Assembly: GCA_032622095.1 (NCBI GenBank)
Contig: CP136063.1
Location: 148,481,379-148,545,378 of the forward strand
Source of the DNA: Siphonodentalium dalli
Lineage: Eukaryota > Mollusca > Scaphopoda > Gadilida > Siphonodentaliidae
DNA: 64,000 bases
Reading direction: 5' to 3'
The position numbers were made by a program, and so were the translations under genes. Below are positions 55,495-64,000 of the stretch, in pieces (positions within the stretch are counted from its first letter, which is position 1; each line of letters starts with the position of its first letter). The notes beneath the pieces were generated by a model. The model ran no database searches and was not told the DNA's origin. It saw only the letters and a list, made by a program, of their open reading frames with translations.

Positions 55495-57003
55495 GAAATA
55501 AGATATATCAAGTATTACATAACGTATACACATTTATCGTTCAAATTATTATAGCTATCCAGCAACAGGCCACTTAACAGTTGACCACCCCCCCCCCCCC
55601 GTCAGACAATGGTGTATATCACCATGTATAGTAACTGTCTCTAGTTATGTATCGTTTAGAACAATACTTTATAGTTCTACAAAGTCGCTATATATTAATA
55701 TAAAATTACATGTTATAAACAGCACGTGTTGTTGTTGTTGTTGTTGTTGTAACCGGGGGTTTGGAAGTCTGAGGACATACTTAACCACGCTCGCGATGTT
55801 TACGGATCCGGTTTTTATCACATGATTTGATCCCCATTATAGAATCATTTAGAAAAGTTTGTGTTGTCGTTATCATAAATATGTATTTTTTCTACCAAAA
55901 CGCGTTCGAAGGAGGGGTAGCTAAATCCATTATCTGGCAAACCGTTCACAATTTCTGTCAAATTCTTTCTACTTGTGATGTCCAGATAACTACTGATCCA
56001 TATGAATTATACAGTTGCATATCAAGTAGAGTTATGGTATGATGTAGTAATTTTAACACCAACAATGTTGGCAAATAAGTTAGGACATAGCCAAAATCGT
56101 TAATTTCTGGAAAAAGTTACTGGTGGGTATCGTTCATCATCGATTTGACAATGGCACCACCGATTCCGTTATTTTTCACAATCATTTTCGTCAAAATTAT
56201 ATATTTCTCCTTTTTTTTTAAATTGGTTTCAACTTGTTCTACCGTTGGTATGGTTACCCGACCACTTTTGGCGTTTGGCCGCTGCACTATTTATAGTGAG
56301 TCCCAGATTTGAGAACTCCAACCAATGACTGTAAATGTGAGTTGAATGCACATCGCAAACACTACATTCTTAAAAGAGATGTATCAAACGCTGCCTTGTC
56401 AGATTGAAATAACTTTAAAGATTTTGTAATTTAATAATCATCTAATTTTTTGTGGCATTCATTTGGAAAGAATCTTAATGACAACTGCCCTAACTTTACA
56501 AGAATTGTTGTGAGAAAATGTAAATAAAGATATCGGACTTTGGTACTTTTCACCAACGAAAAGCATTGGCAGAGTAACACAATGAATTGCTTGTCAAAAT
56601 GTTTATCTGGTGATGACGTTTTATCAAAGTTATGTTTCAGTTTCTGTAATACTGTGTAATTCAGGATACCAGTTTCGATCCATCTTCCAGCTTTGTTTCG
56701 ATGTTTCGCGAGTCACATTTGGATCCAGAACAGTGCACAATTTATCTCAGTCTGAGTGAAACCAGAATATTGAACATCAACGCGTTCGATTCAAAAACAT
56801 TCTAATACCCTTCGAATTACCGCCGGTATATAGAGTATTCCTGGCAGTATGACATCACTGTCCACACTTCGCATTGAAAATTGCAAACAACTATTTTCTG
56901 ATTGGCTCCAGCTGAATTCTGCCGAGATTTGTGGTTGGATGACATTGACATAATATTAATTTTGGAAAGTATTGGGATTCCCTGCTATTTGTTTCAGAAT
57001 ATC
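55495..57003. other. Non-coding interval downstream of the ALDH gene
   Basis: Contains a C-run (~55589-55600), a (TTG)n run (~55729-55750) and AT-rich sequence. The first part may be remaining LINE 3' sequence. No gene recognised. Confidence 0.45.
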
Positions 57004-57237
57004 GAATGTGTAGCTGTTCAATAGTCTGGGTTCACTGAGACTGAATGTGTAGCTGTTCAATAGTCTGGGTTCACTGAGACTCAATGTGTAGCTGTTCAAT
57101 AGTCTGGGTTCACTGAGACTCAATGTGTAGCTGTTCAATAGTCTGGGTTCACTGAGACTCAATGTGTAGCTGTTCAATAGTCTGGGTTCACTGAGACTCA
57201 ATGTGTAGCTGTTCAATAGTCTGGGTTCACTGAGACT
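57004..57237. repeat. 39-bp minisatellite, 6 copies
   Basis: Six almost identical copies of a 39-bp unit starting gaatgtgtagctgttcaata (57004, 57043, 57082, 57121, 57160, 57199). Being a multiple of 3, it creates a minus-strand frame of 13-residue LSEPRLLNSYT repeats, which I regard as incidental. It lies about 380 bp beyond the ALDH stop codon. Confidence 0.96.
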
Positions 57238-57379
57238 CAATTTATCTTTGTCAAGGAAATAATGAATCAAAGTTGAGAGATTAAATATTGATATAAGCAA
57301 AACGCCAATTAACACAGCTATATAGCCAGTAATACAGTAATGGTTTTCAGAATTTTCAACGAAGTGCCCTGTGTGTAGT

Positions 57380-57596
57380 TACAGTAATGATCTAATTAAT
57401 CGACTCCTTAAACACATCAGAATTATGGGTAACTTTTCAGGATTTAGTCGGAAATATGGCTTGTTGCCATTCATCGGAAAGCTCTCCACGAGAGCTTTCC
57501 GATGAATAGCAACAAGCCATATTTTCGACTAAATCCTGAAAAGTTACCCATAATTCTGCTGTGTTTAAGGAGTCGATTAATTAGAGCATTACTGTA
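57380..57596. mobile_element. 217-bp foldback MITE (TA-CAGTAATG ends), at the ALDH 3' end
   Basis: Two ~107-bp arms pair nearly perfectly around a 3-nt loop (cac, 57487-57489). Ends are TACAGTAATG and CATTACTGTA, which fit a TA duplication plus CAGTA-type termini of Tc1/mariner MITEs. It lies 18 bp beyond the minus-strand ALDH stop codon, so it is probably transcribed in the 3' UTR. Confidence 0.92.
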
Positions 57597-57614
57597 TTTC
57601 AGCAGCTAGCTGAT

Positions 57615-57647
57615 CTAGGAGATCTTGTACGGAATCTTGATTGTCAC
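57615..57647 (-). CDS. ALDH terminal exon
   Basis: 33 bp, phase 0: [10 protein letters not shown] then TAG. The acceptor is a good 'ctacttatttttcag'. A 33-bp exon is short, but the residues match the end of ALDH1/2 proteins (..KTVTIK..) and complete the frame from the previous exon. Confidence 0.9.
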   Translation of the reverse strand: MTIKIPYKIS

Positions 57648-60600
57648 CTGAAAAATAAGTAGAAACAGTAAGTATGCAACATAGTAAATTTATTGGTTAT
57701 TGACTGAATGAAAAGTTAGTCTGACAGGGGCACGTAATTTGCGAGTGTATGTTACTCACATCCCTGATTTTGTTTATACTCATGAGGTTATGGCCAGGAA
57801 TAACCTGATTTACTTCCTTGTTAAGTATGCCTGGCATCAATGTGTGAAGCATTCAAGTCAAGTATAGTCTGAATAACCCCATATTACTTTGAGAGCATGG
57901 AACTTCAAGGGGATGATATGTAGATTTAAGATTTTCTTTACTGAATGGATTCTCCCATTCAGTTTTAAAAGGAATGGACATTATTCATCTGGAGGGATGA
58001 TTGGGAACTGCAGGCAGATGACAAATACTGTACCAGACAGACATAAAACAGATAAAAACAAGTGTAGAAGTCCTAGTCATTTTGCGAAATGTCTAAAAAT
58101 CATGTCCCTCCAGATAGTAAATCACATAAGTTTTATAAAAGCCTGTTACTTCTGTCAAAATATTGCATTATAGCAATAATGTAACAATTGTAATAATGTT
58201 ACAATTAATGACATAGCAATCACAAGTGATAAGAGTCATACCAGCTCTGAGACAAATATGACTTACGGTTTTATTTTCTGTGTATTGGTCCAGTACATTC
58301 TCTCCCCTGTTGAAAGGAATATATTATTTAATGGTTATTGTAATGAATAAATTGCAATTGTACATCATTTTTCCAGTATTTATGCATGCATTCTCAAATC
58401 AGAGGTATTGGGGCTGCACATAAGGCCTGCTTGTTATCGCTGTCCAAAAACTTACTTTTGCTAAATGTTTTTCCAAATGAAAATGTTTTATGCCAAAAAC
58501 GTTTAGAAGTTTCAAAATGTTTACAGAACGATTCAAAATTAAGCGGCTTTGGAAAATTAATTCTTGTGCGTTAACAATAGACTTCCATTTTTAACGAGAG
58601 GCCGATCACGATCGGCAGATGTTTAACCCATACCTTGGCGATACCGATCAGCTCTTTTAATAAATCCTTACACTAACCTTTTCATGAGTGCAAACGTTTC
58701 AACAATTCACACCTTACTATTAAGGTCACAAGTGGAAACATACTTATTGGGCACCTTGCTCACATAAACACAATAGCAACAAGGATGTGGCATTCGATTT
58801 CAACCTATTAGGTCACTCCAACACAAATGTCTTATAGGTTGATAAAGCTAATTAAGCTCAATCCATAGTCAGAGAGAAGCACAATAGCAGATAAAGACAA
58901 TAGAGTTAAGACATTAAGTAGCTAAACATCATACCAACTCCATTTATTTGCTTATTACATAGGAATGTGAGACAAAACATATTATATTTTTTTTTATTAT
59001 TGTTATGTTTTTTATTATGTTTTGTGTTAGCTGCATATTAAAAAATTCATGGGATCATTTAGATGGGAGAAAAGGGTTAATATTTCCCATTCAAAAAACA
59101 ATCAATACCTGAACAACTATACAAGTGAGTGATGTATAGACCTGGATATAAAATGATTGATAATGATTAGATATCAAATGTTTTAATGCAGAATTTTCAG
59201 ATAGCTAGAGGTAGGATATGAGATTGGTCAGATTGAAAATATTAGATTCATTACATTGGATAGCATATACTGTATGACTATGGAATGGGTGGGTTAATTT
59301 TCTTCTAAGCTGATCATTGGAAAGATATAAGTATGTAAACAGCGGAAATATAATTAAAGTTATGGTTAATATTATCAAAACCATTCAATCGATACCAAAA
59401 TATATACAGGTGAAGAATGTGTCATCATTAACATGGATGCAATTATTTATATAGTGATCGTGTGAAAAATATTTAGTTATCACATTGTGTCAACAGGATT
59501 GGTGGAGGATGTTAATATGTTTAAGCAAATAAACCAAACGACCCTCACTATGGAGGTTAGGGGTGTGTTATCATAAACTATGCCAAGAACAATAAGCATA
59601 ATCAATGGAAATATTTGAGTTATGAAATCGGATAGAATGGGGTTAATCTTACCCAAATTAATGAACTGATAAACACAAAAAGTCCACAAAAGCATGTCAT
59701 TGGATTTAGAAACCAATACAATAATTCAGTCTCTAATTTCATGAACCTGTTTCAACAAAGGGGTTAACTTAATATTGCACAGAACACATAATGGACCAGA
59801 GAGTCGGCAATCACAGTTTTGACAGATTTTATAAACAGACTCTGTGAGCCATGCCTATCTATCTAGTGTCCAGCTAAACATATTAACTCATTGCCAATAA
59901 GACACTCTCTGTGTGATAAGAACTTCTCTTCTACTTGCAGGCATTAATTACATTATCAGTTACTTGAATTTTAAATGGCCATATATAACTCTGTTAAAAT
60001 ATACCGGATCAAACTCAAATTTGAACCTGATATGTATTTCGGGGTGAGGACCGTATGTAACAATATTTAAGTCAACACAGCTTGGATGAATTCTATTTAA
60101 AAACAAGAGTGGAAAGGGTTAACTAAACAATACCAAAATCCATACAGATGAAGAACGTGCTAAGAAAGACCTAGGTAAGAAATATGAGGCATATCAGAAG
60201 AAAATTGTTTGACTTAGATGCATCTGATAGTATTTGTGTGCAGGGTTAAGTATTTTCTAAACCGATCTACCAATCGATACCAAAAACTATACAGGTGAGG
60301 TGTGTGTCATCATAAACCTACATATCAAATATGAACACAATTGGACAAAACATACTTTGGTTACAGCATCGGATAGCTCATGGCTATGTGCGGATGCAAA
60401 GTGTTAATAATTTCTAAACCTATCAACCGACCGATACCAAAAACTATACAGGTGAGGAGTGTGTCATCATAAACATTCACATAAAATTTAAACACGATCC
60501 GAGAAAAATTAGTCGAGTAATCGAATCGGATAGCAAGTGTCTACGGACAGACAGACAGACATACGGACAGACGAACGACGGATGGTTGATCCGGACGTCG

Positions 60601-63556
60601 GCATTATGTGTACCATACATGGTATGGGTACACATAAAAACATATGTGCCCACATTATGACTGAACAAAACTTGTCGATTTAGATAATCAATGATGATAT
60701 TGTTGTTTCTAGCAACTGTCGTTCATTTACAGACAAGGAAAATTAATTAATCCCCGCAGCATTAGGTTTATTAGGGTTATGGTATGTTCATGTTTTGCTT
60801 ATATTTCCTTAATTTGTTTCAATGTATTCTTGTAATGATCTTCTATTAAGGAGGAATCAAAGATATATATATAATTATAGAAGATCTAAATCAACTTATT
60901 ATCACCTCGGTATAAAGGGGTTATAGTTGTGTAAACACCACAAGCACATTACCCCATCGTCTCAAGTGCTATCAGACTAACCTGTATGGATAGTGCTAAC
61001 CACTTTGCAGCTATACGTAAAGTGCATGCTGTGTGTTTGTACTGATTAGGCCAGTACTCTCAACAAACTAGCAGTTGTTCATTATTCAAAATGGGAACTC
61101 ATTGTATCTCGACATTTGAAACATGTATGATGATCCAGTATATAGCAGCCTTTCTACGCTGTAAGGTTTATAGTTTTTCGGGATATTCCCATTATAATTC
61201 TCCACTGGAAAATGACCAGAACGTCAGCGTCCAGCACACGACGTCACTCAGCAGTGAATAGAGAAAGGCACGGGCGGCGTTCGTCGCAGAAATATTCACA
61301 TTTGTTCAAATCGCCACCAACAGAAGGAATATTAAAATATATATAGTGTTGTTCATATGCCAAACATAATCAGCGCGTAAATAGTATATAGTCGTCAAGA
61401 CGTACGATGGTGTGCGTAAACAAGAGCCTGCTCGTGTTACAGAAGTTGTGCTTCTGTTTACATAACACAGCGCAATTCTATTGGTTAATCACACAAAAAT
61501 GATATAAACGCTCTTTATTATTTCCATATCAGGAAAACAGTAACAAATAACGCTCTTTATGTTTACCATATCCGGATCTAAACAAAAGCCAGGAAACGTA
61601 ACGTTTTTTTGCTTTTGTTTACATAACAAAGGGGAAAAATTGACAATAACATACTGTTTATGCCATATTTCTGATTGGTATAAGAACAAAGTCTGTCTAT
61701 ATTTTACTATTCTTTCTGTTTATGGCGGTTTTTGACGGAGGTGAATATTTTAACAGCATACCCACCGCCAACGCCGCCCGTATCTTGAACTTACCATAAC
61801 CTGCATAAACCACTACTACACGAAAATGTACGATTCCATGCATGATATGGACGGTTTATTGAGGTTCCAAATTTTCCATTTTCTTGTACAATTGAGATCT
61901 AATTGCTTGTCAATTCTTTTGTCGAATGGAAATTAATAATTTTGTCATATTCGAATTATTTTGCATTTGACAAATTTGGCAGACAGTATATATGTTAGTC
62001 CAAGTCTTCTCGTACTAAAACCAGTTAAGATATTTTGATGGCGGGATGCTGGCATTTAGTCCGAATTCCATGCAGGCCCATGCATTCCCATGACACGACT
62101 TACGCCCAGGATCTGTGGCGGGAATTTGTGGTGTATTTTACTCGATTTACCTAACAAATCAATACATGATGCTATATACATCGGAATGAGTGACATCCTG
62201 TGGTCATAATGGTGTATAATAATCTAACTTTCATGTTAAATAGCGCATAGAATATTCCGGTTGATTGTCACCGACATCGCTGTTTTTATATTTTGTTTAC
62301 GTTTTAACTGGAAACCGAATTATTACGAAGAACCACGGCATAGTCCGGAGTTTGTTTTGACCGAGACGAATTTCAATACAAACAAAATGGAAGTCCCCAT
62401 ATATTCTAATGCTCGTTGTGTTTACACTGTTTTAAACTGTGAGATGGTTGTAATTCCCGTAATTTATTTAATGTATTACATTTATATCTTCAATATTTAC
62501 TTAATTTATGTATTTATTTATTTATTGAAACGTATAATTACGATTACAATGGAGAATTCATCGTGTGTAGTTGATCGAAATCTACGGAATATTTTCACCG
62601 GAAAATGCCGAACGCAGTTCGCGAGGTCAACTGAGTTCGCATACTTTTAAAAATATGTAAACACTGCGGCAAATGTCTCTTTTCACGTTAAATTACCGCT
62701 TTCAATTCACAACTGATGTGGGTTTCAGATCAAATAGCATGTCTTCTGCGGAAATTATCCGTTTATTGTCGCAATTGTGATATTTTATTTCATATAATTG
62801 TGGTTTTATTTGAAGGGTCACTAACGCTTAAGTCGTGTCATAGGAATGCATGGGCCTGGAACTGGGACTAAATGCCAGCATCTCGCCATCAAAATATCTT
62901 AGCTGGTTTTAGTACGAGAAGACTTGGACTATATATATGCATGAAAGGATTTGCTGGCAAATGACATGAAGTTGGCATTTGGGGTTTCGGGTGGCAGTCG
63001 CCCATATTTACTAGAGTTACAGACCTTTGTTGGAATTTGGCCTAAATTTACTTTCGAAACTAGTTGGTAACTTTAGTTATATAATGCTTACTGAATGCAT
63101 TAAAATTATACAAGTACAAAACTTTATGAAAGCCAAATTTAGGTTCTGAGCGCATATTTTTTGACAGAATTACAAACCTTATTTGACTTTGAAATTCGGA
63201 TTTTCTTGCTTTAGTTGTGAGATCTATTATTATGGTTGCCTGATCACCACTTAACTTGGTATGTTGACTGATTACCACTTAACTTGGTATGTGGCTGTAA
63301 TGGTTCAAATACAAGATGTGTTCAACTGAGTTTTGTCTGAGTAATGGGCTTTCTTGATCTAGGAATTTTTGTTTTATCAGTTTTCGGATGATAACACCAA
63401 CTATTATGATATTATGAAATGTAATTTAAAACAAGCCAAGATGCATAAAGTGCCAATCCTAACAATGCTATTGTTACTTACAGTTCTCTTCCAACACCAG
63501 ACATCTTAAAACCACCACATGGTGTCTGTACTGTGTACACGTTGTAACAATTTACC
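57615..63556 (-). CDS. Aldehyde dehydrogenase (ALDH1/ALDH2 class), last three coding exons
   Basis: NAD(P)-dependent oxidation of aldehydes, retinal or acetaldehyde type. Exons on the minus strand are 63556-63482, 58306-58267 and 57647-57615 (stop TAG). They encode, in order, [20 protein letters not shown] then [18 protein letters not shown]; and [10 protein letters not shown]. The usual family C-terminus reads V-N-x-Y-N...P-F-G-G-x-K-x-S-G-x-G-R-E-L-G...Y-T-x-x-K-T-V-x-x-K, so the match is direct. All GT-AG sites are present and phases agree (1/2, 2/1, 0). The first base of 63556 completes a split codon, expected Trp. The catalytic Cys and Glu exons lie outside the window. The Cys in TPCGGF replaces the common Phe. 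Class (1A against 2) cannot be settled from this fragment. Confidence 0.93.
57648..58266 (-). other. ALDH intron (619 bp)
   Basis: Donor gtaagtc at the right, acceptor tttttcag at the left. A 94-codon open frame on the opposite strand (57889-58173) has no recognised motif. Confidence 0.85.
58267..58306 (-). CDS. ALDH penultimate exon
   Basis: 40 bp: one base completes the Leu codon of the previous exon, then [13 protein letters not shown], ending in phase 0 before gtaagt. Corresponds to the family motif G-E-x-x-L-x-x-Y-T-E-x-K-T. Confidence 0.92.
59080..60640 (+). repeat. Array of 'cgataccaaaa.ctatacaggtga' units ending 'ggtatgggtacacat'
   Basis: Units of about 150-170 bp in the last part (from ~60265 and ~60425), with more diverged ones at ~59385 and ~60130. 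Each has a 'taaaccgat...cgataccaaaa' start, 'atacaggtgagg.gtgtgtca', 'tcataaac', and 'atcggatagc'. It ends with a (gacagaca) run and the palindromic 'atgtgtaccatacatggtat' plus gggtacacat module also found at 52440-52700. Confidence 0.8.
61996..62931. mobile_element. TA-flanked DNA element with ~130-bp inverted repeats
   Basis: 936 bp with outer ends TA-GTCCAAGTCTTCTCGTAC (61996) and GTACGAGAAGACTTGGAC-TA (62931). The inverted repeats extend about 120-130 bp (through 'gatattttgatggcg', 'atttagtcc' and 'cccatgcattcc'), with some divergence. TA duplication suggests a Tc1/mariner-type MITE. The interior open frame of 129 codons (62261-62650) has no transposase features. It lies in the ALDH intron. 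Confidence 0.85.
63482..63556 (-). CDS. ALDH antepenultimate exon
   Basis: 75 bp, entering with one base of a split codon: [20 protein letters not shown] then VGRE and two bases of Leu. Acceptor 'atacttttgcag', donor gtaagt. The GGFKMSG.GREL segment is the ALDH C-terminal signature. Confidence 0.94.
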
Positions 63557-63926
63557 CTGCAAAAGTATGTCAAAATGTTTAAAGCAATTCAGTTAAACCA
63601 TACAATCTATTTGTATCAATGCTCAATGCTACCTGGTGCCACTAGATAATGTATTAGCCATTCCAAGAGCATCACTATATGTGCACAATAGTAATTTATA
63701 TCGATACTAATATCAATCAATTGTTACGCATATAATATTCACTAACTAAGTTTTTTAAGCAAATAGTGCCACGATATCCAAGCTGACACAATTCATAACT
63801 GACAGTAAGCGCATTTTGCTGGTTCAACTATTTGCAAGAAGTTGTTTCCTGAGTGGGATGTAGGCCCATGTGGTTTTGTTCGGTGTTGAAGGTCACTTAA
63901 CCCTTTACCCAACAGAAGGGCCCTGT
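63557..63926 (-). other. ALDH intron, left part (continues beyond window)
   Basis: No further ALDH exon is visible up to the edge. The preceding exon should end in the codon start of GTVW and is not here. Confidence 0.6.
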
Positions 63927-63995
63927 GCCAATGCATTCTCTTATATATGCGAGTCGACCATAGGTCGCCTCGCATATATAAGAGAATGCATTGGC
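63927..63995. repeat. Compact palindrome of the dispersed 'gccaatgcattctctta' family
   Basis: Arms gccaatgcattctcttat + atatgcgag and their complement pair around a 15-nt centre (tcgaccataggtcgc). Related to the module at 4811-5039. Confidence 0.88.
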
Positions 63996-64000
63996 TTAAC

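Larger units (their letters stand above)
58307..63481 (-). other. ALDH intron (5.2 kb) loaded with repeats
   Basis: Donor gtaagtaac, acceptor tttcaacag. It contains the 59080-60640 repeat array, two AAAGAGCGT-family motifs (61508-61516, 61550-61558) and the TA-flanked element at 61996-62931. No other coding exon recognised. Confidence 0.8.

Noticed and set aside
57004-57237. Regularly spaced repeats resembling a CRISPR array
   Set aside because: Units are contiguous 39-bp tandem copies with no unique spacers, in a eukaryotic context.
62261-62650. 129-codon open frame inside the TA-flanked element
   Set aside because: Hydrophobic, AT-driven composition, no transposase or other motif; likely chance.

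Overview
This is an AT-rich stretch of animal nuclear genome. It has GT-AG split genes, phase-matched exons, no operons, and a dense load of transposable elements and microsatellites. The dispersed repeats resemble those I know from molluscan genomes: 'gttgacggacgg...ggtgagcta' modules, 'aagatggccgc' modules, and a tRNA-derived SINE with an (ATCA)n-type tail. A lophotrochozoan, probably a mollusc, is therefore my best guess. That is inference from repeat style and gene structure, not a database match.

Three host genes can be supported, all on the minus strand. (1) 8464-14585 holds five coding exons of an Islet-class LIM-homeodomain transcription factor: LIM1, LIM2 plus linker, homeodomain, an Isl1-type LIM-binding segment, and the C-terminus. 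Splice phases agree at every junction. Only the short first coding exon is unidentified. (2) 34229-35077 is a small single-finger C2H2 zinc-finger reading frame of 122 codons, split by a 477-bp TTAA-flanked MITE. The frame is open on both sides and in phase once the insertion is discounted. (3) 57615-63556 holds the last three exons of an aldehyde dehydrogenase (ALDH1/ALDH2 class), running off the right end. A 217-bp near-perfect foldback element starts 18 bp past its stop codon.

The rest is mostly mobile DNA. 1-8463 is largely featureless, with CT-rich and TA microsatellites and one palindromic repeat. 14.6-25 kb (upstream of or within intron 1 of the Islet gene) has two large foldbacks, short tandem arrays and the first MITE copy. 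25431-27001 is a non-autonomous piggyBac-like element (TTAA ends, CCCTTTGAACCC inverted repeats). 27.7-31 kb and 40.5-41 kb are head-to-tail Helitron-like units with 3' hairpins and CTAGT ends. 38.65-39.92 kb is a truncated LINE ending in an (ATCCT)n tail. 42125-42435 is a tRNA-derived SINE with a 12-bp target-site duplication.

42595-49668 is an almost complete but inactivated Ty3/Gypsy LTR retrotransposon. It has ~130-bp LTRs and a 5-bp duplication, and carries two later insertions: an 1844-bp hAT element with an 8-bp duplication, and another copy of the TTAA MITE. 49.7-51.5 kb is an array of 'aagatggccgc' repeats. 52.8-55.5 kb is a decayed second LINE, split by a fourth, inverted MITE copy that itself carries a further insertion. 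61996-62931 is a TA-flanked element with ~130-bp inverted repeats inside the ALDH intron.

No rRNA, functional tRNA, CRISPR array, phage or bacterial operon is seen.
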